A stretch of DNA of 64,000 nt from Mucilaginibacter celer (GCF_003576455.2 NZ_CP032869.1:310001-374000); one strand, 5' to 3'; shown: positions 26,180-34,729, numbered from the stretch's first letter. The notes: generated from the letters alone by a model not told the origin. Made by a program: numbers and translations.

Positions 26180-26197
26180 TTGTTAATTGGTTAACAA
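26180..26197. promoter_or_regulatory. Palindromic site just upstream of hmgA
   Basis: TTGTTAA / TTAACAA arms separated by TTGG, 10 bases upstream of the hmgA start codon. The position fits an operator or leader element controlling tyrosine catabolism. No matching regulator gene is adjacent. Confidence 0.45.
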
Positions 26198-26309
26198 TAA
26201 AACGTATAAAATGCTGATTTGTGTTTAGGCCGGAAAAAAGCCCAAAACGCATAGCTTTAACCATTAAAAAATGGCTAAGTGAAATAAAGGAAAGGAAGTT
26301 AATTGGTAA

Positions 26310-26420
26310 TTAGTACTGCGCCAGCACAATTTTGGCAAGCACAGCATCCCTGAAAGATGATGCATCGCTCATGGACGTAAGGCCCAGCGAAAACAGGAAA
26401 TGCATTTGGATGCGTAGCAT
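26310..26420 (-). CDS. Possible 36-residue leader peptide or small protein upstream of hmgA
   Basis: A minus-strand frame opens with ATG 26418-26420 and encodes a short protein that begins MLRIQMHFLFSLG and ends AVLAKIVLAQY before TAA. The sequence TACCTTTA, one base off the TAnnTTTG box, lies a few bases upstream of its ATG on the same strand. It lies 140 bases upstream of hmgA. No family recognised; it may be a leader peptide, an independent small protein or chance. Confidence 0.35.
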   Translation of the reverse strand: MLRIQMHFLFSLGLTSMSDASSFRDAVLAKIVLAQY

Positions 26421-26463
26421 GATATAAAGGTAGGGCGTATTTATTTAAGAAGCAAATAGCAGG

Positions 26464-26644
26464 TGTCTGAATCAGAATTTTCAGAATGTAAGAATTTTCA
26501 GAATTTTAGAATGAAGATAAGTTGATGAAAGTATTGTGTAATTAGTAATTATATTAAAAATCACTGTTATTCTGTATTCTTCTAAATTTAGTTTAGATAT
26601 TTCATTCTGTTAATTCTCAAATTCTGAAAATTATGATTCAGACA
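26464..26644. repeat. TGTCTGAA-bounded repeat, copy R2
   Basis: TGTCTGAATC at 26464-26473 pairs with GATTCAGACA at 26635-26644. Inside, words such as AGAATTTTCAGAAT and AATTCTGAAAATT continue the palindrome, with a less related centre. With the small frame and the palindrome it accounts for most of the 534-base gap between hmgA and the FAH-family gene. Confidence 0.75.
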
Positions 26645-26673
26645 ACTCAATCAACCATTCACCCAAAAATCAT

Positions 26674-26681
26674 TAGCTTTG
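26674..26681 (+). promoter_or_regulatory. -7 box of the FAH-family gene
   Basis: TAGCTTTG, an exact TAnnTTTG match, 23 bases before the start codon at 26705. Confidence 0.55.
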
Positions 26682-26704
26682 ACCTATACCAATAAGCCAT
26701 CCTT

Positions 26705-27700
26705 ATGAAATTAGTATCCTATAAAACTGAAGACCGCGAACACCTCGGCGTTTTTGTTAATGGCCATATTTATAATCTTAACTCATGCGATAAGCTGATT
26801 CCTGATAACATGAACGAGTTTTTATGGGGAGGCCCCGAACTGATGGAGCGTGCCATGCGCGTTAACAACGACATAAGAAAAGGGAAAACAGAGGCTAAAG
26901 AGGAGTTGTTTTTTGAATTGATGGCACCTGTTCCGCACCCGGCATCCTGCAGGGATGGTTACGCTTTCAGGCAGCACGTAGCTGCTGCAAGACGAAACCG
27001 CAGGTTAGATATGATACCCGAGTTTGATCAGTACCCTATATTTTATTTCACCAACCATAACGCCATACAGGGCCCCGGCGAAATTGAATGCATGCCCGAT
27101 CATTTTCAAAAGCTTGATTTTGAATTAGAGGTGGCTGTTGTGCTGAACAAAAAAGGCCGCAATATTACTGCTGCCGAAGCCGACAGCTTTATTGCCGGGT
27201 ATATGATTATGAATGATATGAGTGCCCGTACCCTGCAAATGGAAGAAATGCTGCTGAACCTTGGCCCGGCTAAGGGCAAGGATTTTTCGACGGTTATCGG
27301 ACCCTGGCTGGTAACACCTGATGAACTTGAGCAGTACAAAGTACCTGCAAAGCCCGGACATACCGGCAATAATTATAACCTTGAAATGAAGTGCGTAGTG
27401 AACGGCAAACAGGTATCGGCCGGAAACATGGCCGATATGGACTGGACCTTTGCCGAAATTATTGAGCGTGCCGCCTACGGCTGCGATGTGCTACCCGGTG
27501 ATGTGATTGGTTCGGGCACAGTTGGCACCGGTTGTTTTTTAGAGTTGAACGGTACTGGCTTACTCAACAATGCCGACTGCGAACCCCAATGGCTGCAACC
27601 CAATGATTTGGTTGAAATGGAGATAACCGGCCTTGGTATGCTGGGCAATATCATTAAAAAGGCGAATAGTGATTTTTCGATATTGAAGTTAAAAAAATAA
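26705..27700 (+). CDS. Fumarylacetoacetate hydrolase family protein
   Basis: 331 residues of the FAH fold. Metal-binding acids are visible in FELEVAVVL and the following MIMNDMSARTLQMEEM region; other conserved parts are KGKDFSTVIGPWLVT, MDWTFAEIIERAAYGCDVLPGDVIGSGTVGTGCFLE and DLVEMEITGLGML. Placed beside hppD and hmgA, it most likely cleaves fumarylacetoacetate to fumarate and acetoacetate, the last step of tyrosine catabolism. A maleylacetoacetate isomerase gene is not seen in the window. Confidence 0.9.
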   Translation: MKLVSYKTEDREHLGVFVNGHIYNLNSCDKLIPDNMNEFLWGGPELMERAMRVNNDIRKGKTEAKEELFFELMAPVPHPASCRDGYAFRQHVAAARRNRRLDMIPEFDQYPIFYFTNHNAIQGPGEIECMPDHFQKLDFELEVAVVLNKKGRNITAAEADSFIAGYMIMNDMSARTLQMEEMLLNLGPAKGKDFSTVIGPWLVTPDELEQYKVPAKPGHTGNNYNLEMKCVVNGKQVSAGNMADMDWTFAEIIERAAYGCDVLPGDVIGSGTVGTGCFLELNGTGLLNNADCEPQWLQPNDLVEMEITGLGMLGNIIKKANSDFSILKLKK

Positions 27701-27721
27701 TCTCCACAGCATATAACCCAT

Positions 27722-27816
27722 CGTCATTGCGAGGCACGAAGCAATCCCCGGGTAACAAAGCGGTCATGCAAGTCCGCCCTGTAAAGTTTGGGATTGCTTC
27801 GTGCCTCGCAATGACG
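27722..27816. repeat. CGTCATTGCGAGG inverted repeat, copy P1
   Basis: A 27-base perfect inverted repeat: arms at 27722-27748 and 27790-27816, beginning CGTCATTGCGAGGCACGAAG. Copies occur at 41056-41148 and, disrupted, at 45221-45447. It fills the gap between the FAH-family and flavin reductase genes and supplies a misleading in-frame GTG at 27801. Confidence 0.9.
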
Positions 27817-27833
27817 TCTTTAAGAGCGCGCTC

Positions 27834-28724
27834 ATGCCCACCATCAACCCAACCGATCTTTCAGCAATGCAGCTTCAAAGCTATCTGAACGCTGTAATTG
27901 CTCCACGGCCCATTTGCCTTGCCTCAACCATTGATAAGGCTGGGAATATAAACCTAAGCCCGTTTAGTTATTTCAATATCTTCAGCATAAATCCAGCTAT
28001 GTGCGTATTTTCACCATCGCGCAGGGTACGGGATAACACTACTAAACATACGCTCGAAAATATACATGAGGTACCCGAATGCGTTATTAATATTGTTAAT
28101 TATGATATGGTACAGCAAACTTCGCTCTCGAGTGTGGAGTATTCACAAGGAGTGAATGAGTTTGTAAAATCGGGGTTAACACCCCTGGCATCAGAACTTG
28201 TTAAACCTCCGCGCGTGGCCGAATCATACGTTCAACTGGAGTGTGAGGTGAAAAATGTGATTGCATTAGGAGAGGGGGCAGGAGCCGGAAACCTTGTGCT
28301 GGCCGAAATAAAACTTATGCACATAAATGATGCTGTTTTAGCTGAGAACGGAGGGATAGATCAAACCAAAATGGATTTGGTTGCCCGCCTCGGTGGCGAT
28401 TGGTATTGCCGCGTTACGGCAGATAATTTATTTAGAGTAGCCAAGCCAAACGTTAAAATAGGCATCGGCGTGGATGCATTGCCCTTTGCCATCCGCAATT
28501 CGAGGGTGCTTACAGGCAACAATCTTGGACAATTAGGTAATCTTGAAACTATTCCGGGCGATGAAGCGATAGAGGCTTTTGCGCTTACATCCGAAATAAA
28601 GGAGGTACTTGATGCTACCATCGGCGATAATCAAACGCGCGAATTGCAGTTACATTTAAAGGCTAAACAACTACTTGACGAAGGTAGGGTGGAAGATGCA
28701 TTGATGGTATTGCTGATTGAATAA
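27834..28724 (+). CDS. Flavin reductase family protein
   Basis: A flavin-binding split-barrel protein of 296 residues from ATG 27834 (MPTINPTDLSAMQLQSYLN). An in-frame GTG at 27801 lies within the P1 repeat and is rejected. The FMN-binding region is in PRPICLASTIDKAGNINLSPFSYFNIFSINPAMCVFSPSRR. It follows the FAH-family gene on the same strand and is often a neighbour of aromatic catabolism genes. Whether it supplies reduced flavin to an oxygenase is unknown; no flavin-dependent hydroxylase gene is nearby. Confidence 0.85.
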   Translation: MPTINPTDLSAMQLQSYLNAVIAPRPICLASTIDKAGNINLSPFSYFNIFSINPAMCVFSPSRRVRDNTTKHTLENIHEVPECVINIVNYDMVQQTSLSSVEYSQGVNEFVKSGLTPLASELVKPPRVAESYVQLECEVKNVIALGEGAGAGNLVLAEIKLMHINDAVLAENGGIDQTKMDLVARLGGDWYCRVTADNLFRVAKPNVKIGIGVDALPFAIRNSRVLTGNNLGQLGNLETIPGDEAIEAFALTSEIKEVLDATIGDNQTRELQLHLKAKQLLDEGRVEDALMVLLIE

Positions 28725-28810
28725 TTTTTAATGTGCGGATCTGTAGATTTAAGATGTGCAAATTAAACAACATCATATCATGATCATCCAATAATCAAGT
28801 AAATCATGGT

Positions 28811-29518
28811 TCAAAAGGCATAGTCTTTCCCTTTAACGTGATATTCTGCCGGTATGCGGTTTTTTTCAAATAAATCATACCCAGGTTTTAAAGTTCGCCA
28901 AAAAGGAGTCTGGTTTGGGTAGTATGCGGCATAGGTTTTGAGTCGTGCCTCTTCCATCCTGAAAGGGAAGATATCAACCCTTATTTGCTGCTGTCCGCCT
29001 GCAAAGGCCTGGTAAACCATGGTATAAATTTCTTCAATCCGGGCATCGGTCATGGCGTAACAGCCGATAGATTCGCAATGGCCGTGTACCATAATGGCGC
29101 TGCCGGTATAGCCTTTCAGTTGTTCCACCTTATTGGGATAGCCCACATTAATGGCCAGGTAATAATTACTTACCGGGTTAAGTTGTTTTGGCTGGATGGT
29201 ATAGAATCCTTCCGGACTTTTACCATCGCCGTCGCGGGTTTTGGTGCCCAAACCGCCCGAGTAGCTGCATACTTCGTAATTTTTAAATAGCTGGTATTTG
29301 TTGCCTTGTTTTGCCCAAAGCTCCAATGCGCTTAAATCTTTAATGATGCGGATGTAAATCTGTAGACCATTGCTGGCGAATCCTTTACTTTTAAGTTCCT
29401 GTTGTAATTTGGGCCACACCTTTTCGCGTACATCACTGGCACGTTTGCTATCTGGAATACCGGTTTTAGGTGGTGCTATTAAGAGTAGTGATAGCAGCAG
29501 GGCTATGAGCTTAGGCAT
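28811..29518 (-). CDS. L,D-transpeptidase (YkuD domain), exported
   Basis: 235 residues with a short N-terminal hydrophobic signal (LIALLLSLLLIAPP). The YkuD catalytic region is GTKTRDGDGKSPEGFYTI, then IMVHGHCESIGCYAMTD, in which the second Cys and the His match the HxxxxSxGC-type motif. It resembles YafK-like murein L,D-transpeptidases, which cross-link or trim peptidoglycan or anchor proteins to it. A signal peptidase I site is not sharply defined. Confidence 0.88.
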   Translation of the reverse strand: MPKLIALLLSLLLIAPPKTGIPDSKRASDVREKVWPKLQQELKSKGFASNGLQIYIRIIKDLSALELWAKQGNKYQLFKNYEVCSYSGGLGTKTRDGDGKSPEGFYTIQPKQLNPVSNYYLAINVGYPNKVEQLKGYTGSAIMVHGHCESIGCYAMTDARIEEIYTMVYQAFAGGQQQIRVDIFPFRMEEARLKTYAAYYPNQTPFWRTLKPGYDLFEKNRIPAEYHVKGKDYAF

Positions 29519-29590
29519 TTATTGTGATTGGTTTTTATTGGATAACGAAAAACAGGAGGATTGATTATGAAGGTGAGGAAAAATAAAAAT

Positions 29591-29743
29591 TGTCATTTCG
29601 ACTGAGCAGCTGAGACATAAGTGTTGGGGCGAGGGAGAAATCGTCTACGCATTGCAAAGCGGATTTTTATTCTCGAAAACATGGTGTAGAAGATTTCTCT
29701 TCTCTCTATCCTACAATCTCCCCGCTTGCTCGTCGAAATGACA
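29591..29743. repeat. TGTCATTTCGAC-bounded inverted repeat (P4)
   Basis: TGTCATTTCGAC at 29591-29602 pairs with GTCGAAATGACA at 29732-29743; inner GAGAAAT / ATTTCTC words continue the palindrome. It fills the gap between the L,D-transpeptidase gene start and the oxidoreductase stop. No gene inside. Confidence 0.75.
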
Positions 29744-29762
29744 TCGTGGTAAGTACGCGGTA

Positions 29763-30734
29763 TCAAATAGTCACCACCAACCGCTTACCACCCGGTACAT
29801 CCAGCTCCCACAAATCGGCTATATTTTCCAATTTAACAGCTATCGTTTCAATTTTAAGTTTCCCATCTGCAGCTAAATGAAACATTTCAGGAAGAATAAC
29901 CCGGAAAAGTTCGGCCACTTGTTGTTTTGACCAGGCCCCGAGCCCCGAGCCGCTCAATTGTAAATCAACACTTCGCATATTAGCTGCCGATAATTGGATA
30001 AGATCGCCACCCATGCTGCCAACTGATACATACCTGATACGATTAGTGAAGGAGCCTCCTCCTTTCAGGCAGGTCAAAATCATTTCGGCGGTATGTCCCC
30101 ATAAGTAATCAATAACCACGTCAATGGGCGTCTGTTCATGAATCGTTTTTATCTGTTTGGTAAATTGTTCATCATCCTGCAAAACGGAGATCACTTCATC
30201 TGCACCAAGCGCAAGTAAATCGTTCAATGATTGCTGGTTTCTGCCCGTAGCTATTACCCTCCCGGCACCATAATGCTTCGCTATCTGTACGGCTACCCGT
30301 CCGGTAAACCCGGTAGCTCCGTTTATCAGCACCACATCGCCAGGCTGGATTCCGGCTTTAAACTTTAAGCCCATCGCCGCGCCAATAACAGCGTTGGGGA
30401 GTGCGGCGGCCGTGGCGTCATCCAGTTCGGCGGGCAGTTTCACTATCCTGCTTTTATTAATAACAGCTTTTTCGGCAAGCATACCACTTTCGCCAATGGC
30501 GTAAACCCGGGTACCATCGGGCAGCAGGCAAACGCCGTCGCCGCCCGGCACTTTTCCGCCCGTTTGAGGTGCATCGCTTGAATAGTGTGTACCTGCTGCC
30601 CGGCCCTTATCAAAGTGTTTTATAGCTACTGCTTTAACGCTTACCAATAGTTCATCATCGTTGTAAACTGCCGGCTCTGCAAAATCAACATATTGAGGCA
30701 TGTTGCCTTTTTGATATATAACTGCTGCTTTCAT
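29763..30734 (-). CDS. Zinc-type alcohol dehydrogenase / quinone oxidoreductase family protein
   Basis: A medium-chain dehydrogenase/reductase of 323 residues without structural zinc cysteines, closest in appearance to the quinone oxidoreductase subgroup. The NAD(P)-binding motif is VVLINGATGFTGRVAVQIAKHYGAGRVIATGR, and the N-terminal catalytic fold begins with MKAAVIYQKG. It lies downstream of a Crp/Fnr-type regulator on the same strand, with a perfect 16-base palindrome in the gap, so it is probably that regulator's target. The substrate is unknown. Confidence 0.86.
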   Translation of the reverse strand: MKAAVIYQKGNMPQYVDFAEPAVYNDDELLVSVKAVAIKHFDKGRAAGTHYSSDAPQTGGKVPGGDGVCLLPDGTRVYAIGESGMLAEKAVINKSRIVKLPAELDDATAAALPNAVIGAAMGLKFKAGIQPGDVVLINGATGFTGRVAVQIAKHYGAGRVIATGRNQQSLNDLLALGADEVISVLQDDEQFTKQIKTIHEQTPIDVVIDYLWGHTAEMILTCLKGGGSFTNRIRYVSVGSMGGDLIQLSAANMRSVDLQLSGSGLGAWSKQQVAELFRVILPEMFHLAADGKLKIETIAVKLENIADLWELDVPGGKRLVVTI

Positions 30735-30789
30735 AATTTATCTCTTTTTGTGTGATGAGACAAAATTATGAGCATGCCCACGCGGCAGC

Positions 30790-30805
30790 GATAACATATG
30801 TTATC
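30790..30805. promoter_or_regulatory. Perfect palindrome between crp-like and oxidoreductase genes
   Basis: GATAACATATGTTATC is a 16-base perfect palindrome located 3 bases beyond the regulator stop and about 55 bases before the oxidoreductase start. On the minus strand it reads TTGATAACATATGTTATC, resembling the TTGAT half-site of FNR-type operators. Confidence 0.5.
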
Positions 30806-30808
30806 AAG

Positions 30809-31393
30809 TTAAAAATGAGGCTTGCCTTTGGCCAGTTTATTTTTAATGCGACTTAAGTGTACCGTACTCACCCCAAGATACGAGGCAATGTAGTGTTGAG
30901 GGATGCGCTGTACAATATGAGGGCGGTTGTTTAAAAGATTTTGGTAACGTTGCTCTGGTGTATCGCGGATAAATGAGATCAACTCATTATTATAATGCAT
31001 CTGTCTTCGGGCGAAGATCCGGAGCATCATTTTTAAAAAGCCTGGCTCGTGGCTTATCTCGTCCATTAACCGGTTAACGTGTTTTTTATGGAGCAGGTAA
31101 ACTATTGAAGGTTCAAGCGTTTCGACGGTGAAAGCACCGGGAGTGCCGTTTACAAAACTCTCGAGCGAAGTTAGTCCTTCGTTTTCGAAAAAGAACTGGA
31201 CGGTTTTTTCATCGCCATTGCTGTTAAAAAACATCCTCACGCAGCCTTTTTCAATAAAAATATATTGTTGGGATATTTTTCCTTCTTCAAGCAACACGGT
31301 TTTGGCCGGCATTTCAAGCCGTTTTTGATGGGGGAGGTATTTGTCCCAATACAAATTTAAATGCGGGAATTGGTCTTTGAAGTGAAAAAACAT
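30809..31393 (-). CDS. Crp/Fnr family transcriptional regulator
   Basis: 194 residues. The N-terminal cyclic-nucleotide-binding-like beta roll (about 20-120) includes LLEEGKISQQYIFIEKGCVRMFF and EKTVQFFFENEGLTSLESF; the C-terminal helix-turn-helix contains QHYIASYLGVSTVHLSRIKNKL. There is no cysteine cluster for an FNR-type iron-sulfur centre, so the ligand is unknown. It precedes the oxidoreductase gene and probably regulates it through the palindrome in the gap. Confidence 0.92.
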   Translation of the reverse strand: MFFHFKDQFPHLNLYWDKYLPHQKRLEMPAKTVLLEEGKISQQYIFIEKGCVRMFFNSNGDEKTVQFFFENEGLTSLESFVNGTPGAFTVETLEPSIVYLLHKKHVNRLMDEISHEPGFLKMMLRIFARRQMHYNNELISFIRDTPEQRYQNLLNNRPHIVQRIPQHYIASYLGVSTVHLSRIKNKLAKGKPHF

Positions 31394-31395
31394 TT

Positions 31396-31483
31396 AGCCC
31401 CCTCTAAATCTCTCCCGGAAGGGGAGACTTTTTAATTAAAATATTCTAAAGCCCTTCCTTCCGGGGAGGGTTTGGGTGGGGCT
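31396..31483. repeat. Dispersed GC-rich palindromic repeat, copy S2
   Basis: Arms beginning AGCCCCCTCTAAATC and ending GGTTTGGGTGGGGCT, with inner CTCCC/GGGAG hairpins; a close relative of 1136-1246. It fills the whole gap between the LytTR gene stop and the Crp-type gene start. Confidence 0.75.
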
Positions 31484-31485
31484 GA

Positions 31486-32232
31486 TCATATCCCCAACAC
31501 CTGTTTCAATTTCACATACCCGGTTTTGCTAACCGGAATCTTGGCGCCCGATTTCAGGATAGCTAAATGTGCATCCTTCTCATACGGGTCAATACGGGTA
31601 ATTTGCTGGATAGCTACAATGTATGAACGGTGAACGCGCACAAAATAATTAGGATCGAGCGTTTGTTCAAAAAAGCTCATGGTTTTGTTTTTGAGATACG
31701 AACCTTCTTTGGTTATCACGCTTACATAATCATCATCGGCCTGCAGGTATTCTACATCGGCTACAGGGATGATTTTTACCTTGGTGCCGGTTTTTACCAC
31801 AATCCGTTCGTGCTGTGCCGGCGATTGTGTGGCAGCAGTTTCCAGCAGTTCTTCGGTTTGTTTAACGGCAGGTTTGGGTGCAGCTGTCGACAGATACTTT
31901 TCAACCGCCTTATTAAAACGTTCCTTGCTGAAGGGTTTCAACAGGTAATCAACCGCATGGGCTTCAAAAGCTTTTATGGCATACTCATCAAAGGCGGTGG
32001 CAAAAATTACAGCAGGGGGCTGCTCAACCAATTCAAGCATTTCAAAGCCGGTTATTTTAGGCATCTGGATATCCAGGAAAACCAAATCGGGCTGGTGTTG
32101 CTGAATGGCCTTGAGGCCTTCAAAGCCGTCGTTGCATTCCTGTATCAGTTCTATTTCTTTAAAATCAAGCAGGTATTCCCTTACTACCATGCGGGCCAAA
32201 GGTTCGTCGTCAATAATTAAAGCTCGCTTCAT
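31486..32232 (-). CDS. LytTR family response regulator
   Basis: 248 residues. The receiver domain has ALIIDDEPLAR, the phosphoacceptor Asp in LVFLDIQMPKITGFEM and Lys in DYLLKPFSKERF. A Pro/Ala/Glu-rich linker leads to a LytTR DNA-binding domain (about 145-248: VEYLQADDDYVSVITKEGSYL, FVRVHRSYIVAIQQITRID, IPVSKTGYVKLKQVL). Its start overlaps the stop of the upstream LytS-type kinase by 4 bases, so the pair is translationally coupled. Confidence 0.94.
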   Translation of the reverse strand: MKRALIIDDEPLARMVVREYLLDFKEIELIQECNDGFEGLKAIQQHQPDLVFLDIQMPKITGFEMLELVEQPPAVIFATAFDEYAIKAFEAHAVDYLLKPFSKERFNKAVEKYLSTAAPKPAVKQTEELLETAATQSPAQHERIVVKTGTKVKIIPVADVEYLQADDDYVSVITKEGSYLKNKTMSFFEQTLDPNYFVRVHRSYIVAIQQITRIDPYEKDAHLAILKSGAKIPVSKTGYVKLKQVLGI

Positions 32233-33263
32233 AGCTGCGGTATTTTTATAATGGTTGTGTACAGATCATCGCTCGCGTGGGTTTCCATCAAATCGTTGCG
32301 GGCGTAAAGCAAATATAATCTACGTTGTACACCCCGCAAACCAAAACCGGTACCTTTTTTAGGTTTTGATGTTTGAGGATCGTACGGGTTTTGAACCATT
32401 AAAGTTAAATAACCATCTTCAATTTCGCCGCGGATGCTTACGGTTACTTCGCCAATGGTATCGTACAAACCAAATTTTATGGCGTTTTCAACCAGTGGCT
32501 GCAGCAGCATGGAGGGTAAGGTAGCGGTGCCGCATAAAGCATCGCAGCTAATCTCTGTTTGTAAACGGTGACCAAAACGTACTTTTTCAATATCCAGGTA
32601 AAGGTTAAGATGAGCAAGTTCCTCATTTAAGGAAACCTGTAACTGATCGTCTTTTTTCAGGGTGCCCCGCAAAAAGTCGGATAGCTGGTGAATCATCCTG
32701 CGCGCTTCATCGGGTTTAAAGCCGATAAGCGCATTGATGGAATTAAGGCTGTTGAACAAAAAGTGAGGCTGCAGTTGTTGCCTCAGGTTGTATAATTCTG
32801 CCTCGCGGGCCAGTTGTTCAGCTTCGGTTTTGCGTTTAAGGGTTTCCTTCTGGTCAAGCTGCGAATACCATAGCAAGCTGATCATGGCCATCCAGCCGAT
32901 AGCCAAAAAATCGGTAAAAAAGCGAATAATGAGCGATTGCGACAGGAAATTATTATAAATCTGGTCGGTATTGATCAGCGGCAGCAAATAACGGCAGCCT
33001 GCGGTGCAAATCCCCGCCAGGGCAACACACCATATAAACAGGTTGATATAACTACCCCTGCCCGGCTGATAATAGCGCAGGTTATTGTTGATAAGCCAGC
33101 AGGCGCAGGATAGCAGCACGGCGCTAAGTAAACCATCGGTTATGGTAATAAACCAAACAAAACCAAAACTATGGATAATATAAGTTTGCAGCGCAGCCCA
33201 TGCCAGGCCGCACACAACAAATGCTGCGTATAGTTTTGAGGTTTGTATGTTTGGTATTTCCAA
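32229..33263 (-). CDS. LytS-type membrane histidine kinase
   Basis: 344 residues. About four membrane helices at the N-terminus (about 10-145) carry no recognisable extracellular sensor. The His_kinase domain has the phospho-His in QQLQPHFLFNSLNSINALIG; the ATPase domain has the N-box LLQPLVENAIKFGL and G-box GTGFGLRGVQRRL. The cognate regulator is the overlapping LytTR gene. Upstream on the same strand are DUF4288 and LiaF-like genes with short gaps (21 and 27 bases), suggesting one four-gene unit concerned with the envelope. Confidence 0.93.
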   Translation of the reverse strand: MEIPNIQTSKLYAAFVVCGLAWAALQTYIIHSFGFVWFITITDGLLSAVLLSCACWLINNNLRYYQPGRGSYINLFIWCVALAGICTAGCRYLLPLINTDQIYNNFLSQSLIIRFFTDFLAIGWMAMISLLWYSQLDQKETLKRKTEAEQLAREAELYNLRQQLQPHFLFNSLNSINALIGFKPDEARRMIHQLSDFLRGTLKKDDQLQVSLNEELAHLNLYLDIEKVRFGHRLQTEISCDALCGTATLPSMLLQPLVENAIKFGLYDTIGEVTVSIRGEIEDGYLTLMVQNPYDPQTSKPKKGTGFGLRGVQRRLYLLYARNDLMETHASDDLYTTIIKIPQL

Positions 33264-33284
33264 AACTGATAATGTGTTTAAGGT

Positions 33285-33632
33285 TTAGTTCCTAACGCCT
33301 AATAGTGCCGATTTATGATGTGCCCAGGCAATATAAAGGTCGGCATCGGGTGTTTCGTGTATGTTATAATATAGTTCGGTGCCATCGGTAAGCCCGGGCA
33401 GCTGGTTAAGTTCGGCCACATCAATAAACTGCCATTTTACGGTTTGCTTTTCGATGTTTTTAAAGCTATCCTGGTTGGCATGGCCAATGCGGGTTGCTTT
33501 TTCATAGGCTACCAATTCGTTATCCGCACTAATCAAACGTAATTGTTCATCAAACTGCGCCTGATGGTCGCCATCGCCGCTTATCACCCTGAAAACTAAT
33601 TTTGCTACGTACCAGTTCATGTTGTTTATCAT
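33285..33632 (-). CDS. DUF4288 domain protein
   Basis: 115 residues (or 111 from an ATG at 33620, MNWYVAKLVF, which fits the family start better). The pattern WYVAKLVFRV, FDEQLRLI, YEKATRIGH, VKWQFIDVAELNQL is that of DUF4288. Function is unknown. It lies between a LiaF-like membrane protein and the LytS kinase and is probably co-transcribed with them. Confidence 0.75.
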   Translation of the reverse strand: MINNMNWYVAKLVFRVISGDGDHQAQFDEQLRLISADNELVAYEKATRIGHANQDSFKNIEKQTVKWQFIDVAELNQLPGLTDGTELYYNIHETPDADLYIAWAHHKSALLGVRN

Positions 33633-33659
33633 TATTGTTAATAGCCCTGATCGGTTTAA

Positions 33660-34511
33660 TTAATAACTGCGGATATCAACGCCCGCAAATATGGATACCC
33701 CTTTAAGCACCAGTACCTTTTCGCTGCCCACGCTGGCGGTGCTGCGGATGCGTTTATCATCAACACTGGCAAAAACTGCTGCCAGATCTGATACTACCTG
33801 CCAGTTGGATGGTACGATGATTTTGGTACCGCCAAAAATCTGGGTGATATCAATAATCACGCGTCCGTTAATATCGGCCTGGGTAAAATCAAGCTCGGCA
33901 CCGCCAAATATGTTTACAATATCGCCGCCGCGGAAATTTTTTGAGAGGATGGTTTTGTTAACCCCGCCAAATATGGATACGGTATCGATATAATCATCGC
34001 CCGAATATTTGGAGTTGTATTGCTGTTGTTTCTGTGCATAAGGGTCATCAGCCGGAGGTACATCGCCTTCATCTTTTACGGTATAATCAACATTGCCGGT
34101 TTCGTCAAATCTGTAGGCTTCTTTTTTGCCCCATTTGTCCCAGTCGTTGGTTTTAAACTCGTTTTTCCATGCCTGCGGATCAAAGTGTTTGTTACGCCTT
34201 AATATCAGCCACATGCCAAAGCCTATTACCGCTAAAGGCCCAACTATGCGGCCCGAATGCGGAATGTTTTCGGTTATCAGGAATATGGTGCCCAGGCCCA
34301 CCAGTAAAATCCACGATGCTTTTTTGTAGTTGTGTTTCGAACCTATGTATACCCCCCAGAAAATTAACCAAACGGGCCATAAACTGATATGATCGGGTAT
34401 GAAGAATATGCGGAATTGCTGCAACAGCAAGATGCCGCCTACAGCAAGTAAAATGATCCCGGCAACAGCCTTGCCTTTGTTAGGATCTTTATGTTCTATA
34501 TCGTTGTTCAT
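33660..34511 (-). CDS. LiaF-like membrane protein (DUF5668 plus DUF2154-like)
   Basis: 283 residues. The N-terminal part has four short hydrophobic helices (about 14-105: AVAGIILLAVGGILLLQQF, LWPVWLIFWGVYIG, ASWILLVGLGTIFLI, GPLAVIGFGMWLIL), the DUF5668/LiaF membrane domain. A charged linker follows, then a beta-helix-like C-terminal domain with repeated VSIFGGV / VNIFGGAELDF / TQIFGGTKIIVP words, as in cell-wall-active antibiotic response proteins. LiaF in Firmicutes restrains an envelope-stress kinase; here the kinase is of LytS type, so the link is inference. A short paralogue lies at 36029. Confidence 0.85.
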   Translation of the reverse strand: MNNDIEHKDPNKGKAVAGIILLAVGGILLLQQFRIFFIPDHISLWPVWLIFWGVYIGSKHNYKKASWILLVGLGTIFLITENIPHSGRIVGPLAVIGFGMWLILRRNKHFDPQAWKNEFKTNDWDKWGKKEAYRFDETGNVDYTVKDEGDVPPADDPYAQKQQQYNSKYSGDDYIDTVSIFGGVNKTILSKNFRGGDIVNIFGGAELDFTQADINGRVIIDITQIFGGTKIIVPSNWQVVSDLAAVFASVDDKRIRSTASVGSEKVLVLKGVSIFAGVDIRSY

Positions 34512-34729
34512 TGTATTATCTGCAAATTGAAATCATATCCAAAACTAAGGTAACATTATAGTTGGGGCAAACAAAAACTGGCGGCATATTTCAAGTTCTC
34601 GGTGAAAGGGGATATTTTAACGGTGAAAAAGTTTGTGTTTGATAAATTAACATGCGGCAAAAATAAAAATTTGTAAGTTGCAACGGTTTTTATCACAAAA
34701 TAACCACATACTAAACTTTATCATAAAAA

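Noticed and set aside
27801..27833. GTG start for the flavin reductase gene
   Set aside because: It falls inside the right arm of the P1 repeat; ATG 27834 is better supported.
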